Assembly (NCBI RefSeq): GCF_028623165.1
Contig: NZ_CP117768.1
Span: forward strand, 5,770,001 to 5,834,000
Direction of reading: 5' to 3'
Length of the DNA stretch: 64,000 nucleotides
DNA from: Nostoc sp. UHCC 0926
GTDB taxonomy: Bacteria; Cyanobacteriota; Cyanobacteriia; Cyanobacteriales; Nostocaceae
Shown here: piece by piece, positions 17,588-25,553 of the stretch
Numbering within the stretch: position 1 is the stretch's first letter
Layout of the letters: every line of letters starts with the position of its first letter
The notes under the pieces: model-generated
Database searches by the model: none
What the model saw: the letters and a program-made list of their open reading frames with translations, nothing else
What the model was told of the DNA's origin: nothing
Program-made: the position numbers and the translations under genes

Positions 17588-18325
17588 GTGTTAGAAAAAA
17601 GTAGGAGTATTCTAGTGTGGAACTTAAAAACTGGTATTTTATTACTCACATTGAGTTGCATTATTGCAACTGGTCTAGCACTATATCTGATTGGCGGTAT
17701 TGAACCAGCAAAAATTCAAGCATTGCTGAAATCTTCTGGAATCTGGGCACCTATTATTTATGTTGCCTTGTACGTTGTGGCAACTATGTTAGTTTTGCCC
17801 TCAACAGTGCTTAATTTGACTGGAGGTGCAATTTTTGGACCTTGGCTGGGTACTTTTTGGACTAGTGTTGGAGCAGTTATTGCAGCAATAATTGCCTTTA
17901 TTTTTACTCGGACTATTGGACGCAAAACAGTTGCAAACCGACTAGCAGGACGCTGGCAAGCTATGGATGCTGAGGTGCGTCGTGGAGGGCTTTTTTATAT
18001 GTTTGCCATCCGACTAGTACCGATCATGCCATATGGTTTGGTCAACTTTGTCGCTGGACTGACTTCGATTAGCTTTAAAGATTATGTTCTAGGTACAACA
18101 CTTGGTACTGTTCCTAGTGTCTTACCTTTTGTACTACTAGGTAGTTCTGGTCTGAAGGCAGTCAATACAGGCGATTTCTTGCCGTTACTACTCGCCTTAG
18201 GCTTATCTGGAATACTGGTAGGAGGGTCTACTTGGTATCGCCATCGTCGGACTTTTCCCAAAAAAGCTGTAGAAAACCTGAAAAAATCAGAACCTTCAGA
18301 TTACACAAATCCGAAGAAGAAATAA
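17588..18325 (+). CDS. TVP38/TMEM64 (DedA-superfamily) membrane protein
   Basis: A 245-aa integral membrane protein with an initial helix (LLTLSCIIATGLALYLIGG) and several further ones. The diagnostic TVP38/SNARE-associated core reads LPSTVLNLTGGAIFGPWLG then FIFTRTIGRKTVANRLAGR, and RLVPIMPYGLVNFVAGLTSI. This superfamily moves lipids or lipid-linked carriers across membranes, which fits its place between two glycosyltransferases using a polyprenyl carrier (inference). The start is GTG at 17588. The tail is basic and cytoplasmic (KKAVENLKKSEPSDY). Confidence 0.85.
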   Translation: MLEKSRSILVWNLKTGILLLTLSCIIATGLALYLIGGIEPAKIQALLKSSGIWAPIIYVALYVVATMLVLPSTVLNLTGGAIFGPWLGTFWTSVGAVIAAIIAFIFTRTIGRKTVANRLAGRWQAMDAEVRRGGLFYMFAIRLVPIMPYGLVNFVAGLTSISFKDYVLGTTLGTVPSVLPFVLLGSSGLKAVNTGDFLPLLLALGLSGILVGGSTWYRHRRTFPKKAVENLKKSEPSDYTNPKKK

Positions 18326-18432
18326 ATTATGATAATCTGACTTGAGTCTTGCTAGGTATACTGAGAACCAAACCTTTATTATGACAAGCAGTGCGTCAGC
18401 TTGTCTGTTCAAAAATTAAACGGGATTTCTAG

Positions 18433-19449
18433 ATGATACCAAAGTATTCATTGATTGTTCCAATTTATAATGAAGAAGAAATTATTCCTGAACTTTACCG
18501 CAGACTCAATGCAGTAATGAATCGGATGGATGGCCCTGTAGAATTAATTTTAATCAATGATGGTAGCCGCGATCGCTCCCTACAATTACTACGAGACCTC
18601 CATCAAAAAGACCCGCGCATTTGCTATCTGAGCTTTGCTCGTAACTTTGGTCACCAGATTGCAGTTACTGCTGGTCTTAATTTTGTCCGGGGTCAAGTTA
18701 TCGTCATCCTCGATGCTGACTTACAAGATCCACCAGAACTAATCCCAGATATGATTGAAAAATGGCGACAGGGCTATCAAGTCGTCTACGCTCAACGCAC
18801 TCAACGCCTCAAAGAAGGATGGTTTAAGCGTTTTACTGCCTACTTTTTTTATCGCCTCCTCAAGAAGCTTGCAGATGTAGAGATTCCTACTGATACTGGT
18901 GATTTTTGTTTAATGGATCGGCAGATCGTAGATATTCTCAATTCTATGCCAGAACGCAACCGCTACATTCGTGGTCTGCGTTCTTGGGTTGGCTTTCAGC
19001 AAACAGCAATTCGGTTCGAGCGCAACCCCCGCTTTGCTGGGGAAGTTAAATACACTTTCAGCAAATCCTTGGCGCTTGCCATTAATGGTCTAGTATCCTT
19101 TTCAATAGTGCCATTGCGGTTATCAACCTACTTGGGGTTAGTAGCAGCGGTGGCGGCTATCTTCATGGCTTTATTAGTCTTGTATTGGCGTCTTTTTCTG
19201 CCCCATTCGCCTTTAACTGGGTTTACAATTATTTTGATGGCAATTTTCTTTCTGGGATCTGTGCAGTTAGTCAGTGTTGGCATCTTAGGCGAATATATAG
19301 GGCGGATCTACGAAGAAGTTAAAGCTAGGCCCCTCTATACTTTGGCTGAGGTAGGTGGTTTACATTACAAATCCTCCAACTCAACGAACAATTCTGACAA
19401 ACTAGGTAATTTAGAAGATGCAACGCCTCAAAATGGAGACAAGTATTGA
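18433..19449 (+). CDS. Family 2 glycosyltransferase, polyprenyl-phosphate sugar synthase type (GtrB/DPM-like)
   Basis: The enzyme transfers a sugar from a nucleotide donor to a polyprenyl phosphate at the cytoplasmic face of the membrane. The 338-aa protein begins SLIVPIYNEEEIIPELYRRL, with LILINDGSRDRSLQLLRDL and VIVILDADLQDPPELIPDM (metal-binding DAD/DXD region). RNRYIRGLRSWVGFQ and NPRFAGEVKYTF complete the GT-A domain. Two transmembrane helices (about residues 225-300) end in GEYIGRIYEEVKARPLY, typical of GtrB/YfdH-like proteins. It closes the three-gene envelope cassette and likely supplies the donor for the GT-C enzyme at 15833. Confidence 0.9.
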   Translation: MIPKYSLIVPIYNEEEIIPELYRRLNAVMNRMDGPVELILINDGSRDRSLQLLRDLHQKDPRICYLSFARNFGHQIAVTAGLNFVRGQVIVILDADLQDPPELIPDMIEKWRQGYQVVYAQRTQRLKEGWFKRFTAYFFYRLLKKLADVEIPTDTGDFCLMDRQIVDILNSMPERNRYIRGLRSWVGFQQTAIRFERNPRFAGEVKYTFSKSLALAINGLVSFSIVPLRLSTYLGLVAAVAAIFMALLVLYWRLFLPHSPLTGFTIILMAIFFLGSVQLVSVGILGEYIGRIYEEVKARPLYTLAEVGGLHYKSSNSTNNSDKLGNLEDATPQNGDKY

Positions 19450-20261
19450 CATATCATCCAATTCGGCTATGGGACTATAGCGGTTCTCACTTCGGTGCAA
19501 TACTGTCGTCACCTCACCCCGTATTTGAGTAAAGTAAACACTCCCCTCTCCAAAGCATCAAAGAGGGGTTGGGGGTGAGGATAACTAAAAATCCAGTCGG
19601 CTGTAACCAACTGTAAGTGTTAGTTCTGGGCATTTTTTAACTTTCAGTCTTTTACAGATTTTTGCCAAATGGTTATTCCCAGAAACCAGATATTTCCGAT
19701 TCCCTCTTTGCCAATGCATTTCACCAATTTTTTACCCTCGCCAAGGATGGCTAGGGTTTTGGAATTTATAAACTTTAGACGCTGCTATTAGCTATTTTCA
19801 CTCTTGCTCGAACTCTGAAATATATTGGTAGATGCCTTGAGCCGGAATGGGATTCCTTGCTCTTGTTTGGAAAAATTTATTAAACAACGGTAAGTCTATC
19901 GAAGTTTAGTATTTTATAGACTAATATTGGATACTTGCACAAAAGACTGTAAAAAGCAAGTCTATTGGGAGAGATAATAAAATTTATTTTACATAACTTT
20001 ACGTTTGAATTTGTTTGCTAAAAAGCTTGCTTTTTGTCTAAAACTGTGAAAAGCTTTGTTATATTACAAACTACGGTTTATCTATCAAGATAAAGTACTT
20101 AGTTTGATGCCAATCTGATGGCAACCTGTCTTAAGGGGCCACAATTTAAGGCTACTAGTAAGCCCTAGAGTAGATAGATAAACAGATTCCTGAATTATTT
20201 TGCAGCATCGATGGGGTGAAGACTTGATGCTTAAGACTTTATCGATGGGGGGAAATTGTAA
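19450..20261. other. Leader region of the right-hand organosulfur arm
   Basis: No gene. At 19535-19585 there is a CTCCCCTCTCCAAAGC ... GGGGTTGGGGGTGAGG repeat. Near 20077-20094 a dyad TTTATCT-atca-AGATAAA lies about 170 bases before the flavoprotein start and is a possible operator. The second half is AT-rich and likely carries the promoter of the flavoprotein-ferredoxin-binding protein operon. Confidence 0.4.
20077..20094. promoter_or_regulatory. Dyad symmetry, possible operator
   Basis: TTTATCT and AGATAAA are perfect inverted halves separated by four bases. The position, upstream of the operon starting at 20262, fits a regulator site, but short AT-rich dyads occur by chance. Confidence 0.25.
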
Positions 20262-21887
20262 ATGCTGAAGACGTTAACAACCGATTTTGAACTCGACTTA
20301 GAAGCAGATGTGCTTGTGATTGGAGGTGGGCCAGCTGGAACTTGGGCGGCATGGAGTGCTGCATCAAGTGGAGCTAGAGTTGTCCTCGTAGACAAAGGAT
20401 ATTGTGGTACGACTGGATGCGCCGCTGCATCTGGTAATGGTGTGTGGTATGTGCCACCCGATCCAGAAGCACGAGAAACAGCAAAGGCAAGTCGGGAATC
20501 GTTGGGTGGGTTTTTATCCGATCGCAACTGGATGGATCGAGTCCTGAATCAGACCTATGTAAACGTCAATCAGTTAGCAGAGTGGGGTTATCCCTTTCCC
20601 ACCGACGACGAAGGCAAACCCTATCGGCGATCGCTGCAAGGCCCAGAATATATGCGGCTGATGCGGCGGCAAATTCAACGGGCAGGAGTAAGAATTTTAG
20701 ACAACAGCCCCGCCTTAGAACTACTGGTAGATGACGATGGTGCTGTTGCTGGTGCAACGGGTGTAAACCGTCAAACTGGTAGTAAATGGATAGTGCGATC
20801 GCCAGCCACGATCATTGCTACAGGCGGCTGTGCTTTCTTGAGTAAAGCGTTAGGATGCAACGTCCTGACAGGGGATGGTTATCTGATGGCGGCTGAAGCA
20901 GGTGCTGAGATGTCGGGTATGGAATTTTCCAATGCTTATGGCATCTCCCCCGCCTTTTCTTCAGTTACCAAAACCCTGTTCTATAATTGGGCAACCTTCA
21001 CCTATGAAGACGGGACTGTGATTCCGGGGGCAAGTTCTCATAGACGTTCAGTAATTGCCGAGACATTGCTGCAACAGCCAGTTTACGCCATTATAGACAA
21101 AGCGGCTGAATCGATGCACTCATCTATGCGTTTAGCACAGCCTAACTTCTTTTTACCCTTTGACCGTGCAGGCATTGATCCATTTACCCAACGTTTCCCT
21201 GTGACTCTGCGCCTAGAGGGTACTGTGCGCGGTACCGGAGGAATTCGGATTGTAGATGAGAGTTGTAGCAGTTCTGTACGGGGACTCTATGCGGCTGGAG
21301 ATGCCGCCACACGCGAACTGATTTGTGGCGGCTTTACTGGTGGTGGTAGTCACAATGCTGCTTGGGCAATATCTTCTGGCTATTGGTCTGGGAAATCGGC
21401 TGCTGAATATACCCGCAGTTTGGGGGAACATAAAGCTCAACGCCATGTTAAAGGTGTTGGAGAAGTAGTATTACAGAGTGGGAGCGATCGCTCTCAAACC
21501 TTGGCAACTAATGAAATTGTTCAAGCAGTCCAAGCTGAAGTCTTTCCCTATGAAAAGAACTATTTCCGTACAGAACAAGGCTTAACCGAGTCTTTAGGTA
21601 GGCTAAATCATCTTTGGCAAGAACTCCGCAGTAGCCAGGTAACGTCAGATAAAGAACTAATCCGGGCGCGAGAAGCTGCGGCGATGGTAGCCACAGCGCG
21701 ATGGATGTACAGCAGTGCCATTGAACGTAAAGAAACTCGTGGGATGCACAGACATCTAGACTATCCAGAACTTGATGCTAACCAGCAACATTACCTGATT
21801 AGTGGCGGATTAGATCAAGTCTGGGTGAAGGTTCAGCCTTTAGAGAGTACAGAAAAGTTACCATCCAAAATAGGAGCATTAGTGTGA
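20262..21887 (+). CDS. AprA/fumarate-reductase-type FAD flavoprotein
   Basis: A 541-aa soluble flavoenzyme of the succinate dehydrogenase/fumarate reductase/adenylylsulfate reductase alpha superfamily. ADVLVIGGGPAGTWAAWSAA (GGGPAG at residues 21-26) binds the FAD ADP moiety. GTTGCAAASGNGVWYVPPDP is the flavin loop, and RGLYAAGDAATRELICGGFT the second FAD site. The C-terminal helical region holds REAAAMVATARWMYSSAIER and ETRGMHRHLDYPE, typical of this superfamily. It overlaps by four bases (GTGTGA) a two-cluster ferredoxin, an AprA/AprB-like arrangement. No true APS-reductase activity is implied: it is much shorter than AprA. Placed among sulfonate genes, it is a candidate redox enzyme for an organosulfur substrate. 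Confidence 0.82.
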   Translation: MLKTLTTDFELDLEADVLVIGGGPAGTWAAWSAASSGARVVLVDKGYCGTTGCAAASGNGVWYVPPDPEARETAKASRESLGGFLSDRNWMDRVLNQTYVNVNQLAEWGYPFPTDDEGKPYRRSLQGPEYMRLMRRQIQRAGVRILDNSPALELLVDDDGAVAGATGVNRQTGSKWIVRSPATIIATGGCAFLSKALGCNVLTGDGYLMAAEAGAEMSGMEFSNAYGISPAFSSVTKTLFYNWATFTYEDGTVIPGASSHRRSVIAETLLQQPVYAIIDKAAESMHSSMRLAQPNFFLPFDRAGIDPFTQRFPVTLRLEGTVRGTGGIRIVDESCSSSVRGLYAAGDAATRELICGGFTGGGSHNAAWAISSGYWSGKSAAEYTRSLGEHKAQRHVKGVGEVVLQSGSDRSQTLATNEIVQAVQAEVFPYEKNYFRTEQGLTESLGRLNHLWQELRSSQVTSDKELIRAREAAAMVATARWMYSSAIERKETRGMHRHLDYPELDANQQHYLISGGLDQVWVKVQPLESTEKLPSKIGALV

Positions 21888-22213
21888 TTGAGTTGGTCAG
21901 CGAGTCGCGGTGCATAAATTGTAATATCTGCGTGAACATTTGCCCGACCAACGTGTTTGACCGTGTACCTGATGCACCGCCAACCATTGCTAGACAGAGT
22001 GACTGCCAAACCTGTTATATGTGCGAATTGTATTGTCCAGTTGATGCTCTTTATGTTGCACCAGAAAGCGACATGCAGACTTCAGTCAACGAGGCAGAAT
22101 TGGCAGAAGTTGGGCTACTGGGTAGTTATCGGGAAAACATCGGTTGGGGACATAAACGGACTTCAACAGCAAAAGTCGATCAAACATTCCAAATTTTGAA
22201 GCAGATGAAATAG
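21884..22213 (+). CDS. Two [4Fe-4S] ferredoxin (AprB-like partner)
   Basis: A 109-aa iron-sulfur protein with two classical clusters: C10, C13, C16, C20 (SRCINCNICVNICP) and C41, C44, C47, C51 (SDCQTCYMCELYCP). The tail (about 70-109) is helical and extends beyond a minimal ferredoxin, as in dedicated enzyme subunits. It starts at a GTG overlapping the stop of the upstream flavoprotein gene, so translation is coupled and the two probably form a complex. Electrons would pass between the FAD subunit and a soluble or photosynthetic carrier. The next gene, a binding protein, follows after 20 bases. Confidence 0.9.
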   Translation: MIELVSESRCINCNICVNICPTNVFDRVPDAPPTIARQSDCQTCYMCELYCPVDALYVAPESDMQTSVNEAELAEVGLLGSYRENIGWGHKRTSTAKVDQTFQILKQMK

Positions 22214-22232
22214 TACAGCGGAGAAAAGAGTC

Positions 22233-23453
22233 ATGCTGTGGTTCCCAGTAGGAACAGGTTCTATCGGTAAAAATATAGCCATTTTCAATTTGGTGAGGTA
22301 CAGGTATGCAGACAGACCTAACCCCCTAACCCCCTTCCCGACGCGGGAAGGGGGAAAAATTCAAAGCCTCTCTCCTTTTAGGAGAGAGGTTTGGAGAGAG
22401 GTCAAAACTGTAACTCGCCCAATCGAGAACCGCTATAAACTTCCTTCAAAATTATCAACCTCATTAACTTGTGTCCTACTGCTACTAACTACAGCATGTA
22501 GCCAAGGTGAAACTAAATCTGCTCAATCCCTTAAGGCGATTAATACCAATAGCGCTATAGCTGCATCTAACAGCATTTCTACCCTACGAATAGGTTATGT
22601 AGGTAGTGTAGAACCTACAGGGCCACTTGGTTGGGCAAAGAAAAAGGGAATATTAGATCGTGAGCTACAAAAACTAGGATTTAAAAACATTACTTTTGCA
22701 CGATTTCCTAACGGGCCGGATCTAAATGAGGCGCTTGTCGCAGGTCAACTAGATGTCGGTTCTTTAGGCGATACACCAGCCATAGTTCTGAGAGCCAGAG
22801 GTGTTGAAACCCGACTGCTGCGGATCACCCAATTTAATACAACCGCCTGGCTAGTTGCGAAAAAGAATGGCCCGCGATCGCTGGCTGAACTTAAGGGTCA
22901 GAAAATAGCTACCCAAAAAGGTTCTTATATGCATCGATACCTGCTGGGTCTATTAGCTGAAGCTAAAATTGCCAAAGATGTAAAAGTTGTCCACTTGATG
23001 ACTACTGAGGCAAAAGCAGCTTTAGAACGTGGTGATGTAGCAGCTTATGCAACCTCAAGTGATCTGGGGCCTTTTCTGAAATCACAAGGGTTTCCAGTGA
23101 TTGATTCTTCTGCGAATCATCAGGGTCTTTCAGGAACATCATTAGTTGTAGCGACTGAAAGCTTTCTGGCGAAACAGCCTGATTTTCCTCAGAAATTTAA
23201 TGCAATCTTGACAGAAGCAACCAAGGATTTAAAAGCTAATTCTGAAAAATATTATCAGTACCACGCCCAAATTACTAAATATCCCGTCGATATCATCAAA
23301 GTATCGTTCCCACTCAAACAGGTGTCAGAAGAACCATTACCAGCCGAGGGTGTGAAACTTTTAGAAGGCACTAAGAATTTTTTAGTTTCGCAGGGTTTAG
23401 CAAAGTCGAATTTTAAATTAACAGATTGGGCTGTGAACAAACAACAGCGTTAA
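22233..23453 (+). CDS. SsuA/TauA-family substrate-binding lipoprotein with repeat-derived N-terminus
   Basis: A periplasmic binding protein for sulfonate-like ligands. The mature part is typical: STLRIGYVGSVEPTGPLGWA, LVAGQLDVGSLGDTPAIVL, RSLAELKGQKIATQKGSYMH. The export signal is KLSTSLTCVLLLLTTACSQG with a lipobox ending in cysteine (about residue 88). About 60 residues before it (RPNPLTPFPTREGGKIQ, SPFRREVWREV) are encoded by an interspersed repeat, 22315-22415. No ATG, GTG or TTG lies between that repeat and the signal sequence. Either the protein carries a strange N-terminal extension or the repeat has disabled export. The gene follows the ferredoxin by 20 bases, so it belongs to the same operon. 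Confidence 0.75.
   Translation: MLWFPVGTGSIGKNIAIFNLVRYRYADRPNPLTPFPTREGGKIQSLSPFRREVWREVKTVTRPIENRYKLPSKLSTSLTCVLLLLTTACSQGETKSAQSLKAINTNSAIAASNSISTLRIGYVGSVEPTGPLGWAKKKGILDRELQKLGFKNITFARFPNGPDLNEALVAGQLDVGSLGDTPAIVLRARGVETRLLRITQFNTTAWLVAKKNGPRSLAELKGQKIATQKGSYMHRYLLGLLAEAKIAKDVKVVHLMTTEAKAALERGDVAAYATSSDLGPFLKSQGFPVIDSSANHQGLSGTSLVVATESFLAKQPDFPQKFNAILTEATKDLKANSEKYYQYHAQITKYPVDIIKVSFPLKQVSEEPLPAEGVKLLEGTKNFLVSQGLAKSNFKLTDWAVNKQQR
22315..22415. repeat. Interspersed repeat inside a coding 5' end
   Basis: Contains AACCCCCTAACCCCCTTCCC, a GACGCGGGAAGGGGG hairpin, and CTCTCCTTTTAGGAGAGAGG. Related blocks occur at 9185-9285 and inside the MITE at 5713-5886. Here it lies in frame between the ATG and the signal peptide of the binding-protein gene. 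Confidence 0.65.
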
Positions 23454-23580
23454 TTTTATCTGTCATCCCAGATGCGGGAGTAGGGAAAGCAGGGAGGGAG
23501 GTAGGAAGCAGAAATCAGTGACTTTTCTAAGCAAGAAAAACAGATTTTTGTAATTAAGTCTTTCAAAAACGCAATTTTTA

Positions 23581-23845
23581 GCATCAAAGGCTTAACTCCC
23601 AAGCTCAAAGGCTTAACTTCCAAGCTTAAAGGCTTAACTCCCAAGCTTAAAGGCTTAACTTCCAAGCTTAAAGGCTTAACTTCCAAGCTTAAAGGCTTAA
23701 CTCTCAAGCTTAAAGGCTTAACTTCCAAGCTTAAAGGCTTAACTTCCAAGCTTAAAGGCTTAACTCCCAAGCTTAAAGGCTTAACTCCCAAGCTTAAAGG
23801 CTTAACTTCCAGGCTCAAAGGCTCAACTTCCAGGTTCAAAGGCTT
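23581..23845. repeat. 21-bp tandem array B (about 12-13 copies)
   Basis: Twelve to thirteen units of 21 bp, each containing AAGCTTAAAGGCTTAACTT and two more bases, with few substitutions in the central units and more at both ends. Centre-more-uniform structure suggests turnover by unequal exchange or slippage. The array fills most of the gap between a binding-protein gene and the first amidohydrolase. Open frames on both strands (LSLEVKP heptads on minus) are artefacts of the period. Confidence 0.92.
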
Positions 23846-23970
23846 CCTACTTCCCTGGTGACCAATAATTCCTTGATGTACAGAGCAAACCGCTGTATCT
23901 GTCAAATCAATCCAAAATCTAAAATCCAAAATTGTTTGACCAATTCATTTGAAAATTCAGGTAACATGGT

Positions 23971-25455
23971 ATGACTATTGCACTAGACCGTCCACAAAAA
24001 ACCAAGTCTGCTCAAATTCGGGAAAAACTGGGTTATCCGATCATCGACACCGATGTACATACCCAAGAGTTTCCCCCAGCATTTTTGGACTATTTAGAGC
24101 AAGTTGCTGGAACTGCGATCGCACAACGTTTTCAAGAACACTTACCTGGCGCATCTCGCTCTAAATGGTTCAAGCAATCTTGGGATGAACGCCGCACTCA
24201 CCGCACCGCCCGCCCTCCCTTCTGGACTCGTCCCACTAATGATCCCCTAAATTTAGCTACCGTTAGTTTGCCGAAGTTGCTACATGAACGCTTACAAGAA
24301 GCTGGTACAGACTTTGCCGTTGTGTACCCCAACTTGGCAACAATGGCACCACACATCGGTAATGAAGAAATGCGGCGGGCTGTTTGCCGTGCAGCTAACA
24401 CCTACCACGCTGACATTTTCCGCCCTTATAGCGATCGCTTAACACCCATTGCTGCCATTCCCATGAATACGCCCGAAGAGGCGATCGCAGAATTGGAATA
24501 TGCGGTGAAAGTGCTGGGACTCAAAGCAATTCAAATCCCCGGACATATCCGCCGCCCGATTCCCGCCTTTGAGAAGTATGGCGAAGAAGTAGCTAACGAA
24601 GCCATTTGGATTGATACCTTTGGCTTGGATAGTAAATATGATTACGATCCCTTCTGGGCGAAGTGCGTAGAACTGAAAGTTGTACCCACCACCCACTCTT
24701 CCGGTATGGGTTGGATAAATCGGCGTTCCATTAGCAATTACCAATACAACCATATTGGTCATTTTGCATCGGCTGCGGAAGCATTATGTAAATCTTTATT
24801 CTTTGGTGGTGTAACTCACCGCTTCCCTACACTCAAGTTTGCCTTTTTAGAAGGAGGTGCAGCTTGGGGTGCTAGTTTGTACACCGATTTGATTTGGCAC
24901 TGGGATACCCGTAATAAAGATCATATGGTGGAAAACAACAATCCCGCCAATGTTAATTATGAAGAACTGCTGGAACTCTATACCCGCTATGGTGGTGAAC
25001 TAGTACATGGTCGTTTGGATCAACTAGGCAGTGGTTTAGGTTTCCACGCTGACTTAATATCTCCCCTAGAACCAGGTGATTTAGATGAATTCGCTGTTGC
25101 AGGAGTTACCAAGCCAGAGGATATCCGCGATCGCTTCTTGAATCACTTTTACTTCGGTACAGAATCAGATGATACCCGTGTAGCTCAAGCGTTTAACCGC
25201 AAAGCTAATCCTTACGGTGAGCGTGTTAAAGCATTCTTAGGTTCCGATTCTGGTCACTGGGACGTACCTGATATTACTGCGATCGCTGCTAATACCTATT
25301 CAATGGTAGAGCGCAAGATTATCACTGAAGAAGATTTGCAGTATTTCTTGTCAATTCATCCATTGGAGTTGTACACCAGCCTGAATCGTGACTTCTTTAA
25401 AGGTACGGCTGTTGAGAAAACCGCAGATGAATTTTTGGCTGGGAAATTAAGTTAA
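23971..25455 (+). CDS. Amidohydrolase-2 family metal-dependent hydrolase, paralogue 1
   Basis: A 494-aa TIM-barrel protein of the amidohydrolase-2 group, which includes decarboxylases such as ACMSD as well as hydrolases. The N-terminal metal motif is GYPIIDTDVHTQEF (D28, H30). Further likely ligands are in VPTTHSSGMGW and the terminal FLGSDSGHWDVPD. The barrel contains LATMAPHIGNEEMRRAVCRA, FRPYSDRLTPIAAIPM, and GLKAIQIPG. No signal peptide, so cytosolic. A close full-length paralogue follows after 98 bases. The position inside the sulfonate island suggests both act on breakdown products or on an organosulfur amide or ring, but the substrate is unknown. Confidence 0.85.
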   Translation: MTIALDRPQKTKSAQIREKLGYPIIDTDVHTQEFPPAFLDYLEQVAGTAIAQRFQEHLPGASRSKWFKQSWDERRTHRTARPPFWTRPTNDPLNLATVSLPKLLHERLQEAGTDFAVVYPNLATMAPHIGNEEMRRAVCRAANTYHADIFRPYSDRLTPIAAIPMNTPEEAIAELEYAVKVLGLKAIQIPGHIRRPIPAFEKYGEEVANEAIWIDTFGLDSKYDYDPFWAKCVELKVVPTTHSSGMGWINRRSISNYQYNHIGHFASAAEALCKSLFFGGVTHRFPTLKFAFLEGGAAWGASLYTDLIWHWDTRNKDHMVENNNPANVNYEELLELYTRYGGELVHGRLDQLGSGLGFHADLISPLEPGDLDEFAVAGVTKPEDIRDRFLNHFYFGTESDDTRVAQAFNRKANPYGERVKAFLGSDSGHWDVPDITAIAANTYSMVERKIITEEDLQYFLSIHPLELYTSLNRDFFKGTAVEKTADEFLAGKLS

Positions 25456-25553
25456 GAGACGCGATAAATCGCCGTCTCTACAAAGGATTGATTCTTCGGC
25501 GATTAATCGCGTCTTTGCCAATGCCTATAAACATTTGATGAGGGTAAACTATC

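Noticed and set aside
20262..22213. True dissimilatory adenylylsulfate reductase
   Set aside because: The flavoprotein is too short, there is no sat or dsr context, and the organism is an oxygenic phototroph.
23581..23845. Possible CRISPR array
   Set aside because: Units are directly abutting with no unique spacers, and no cas genes are nearby.
23456..23929. 157-codon minus-strand frame with LSLEVKP repeats
   Set aside because: Produced by 21-bp array B; flanking codons are not gene-like.
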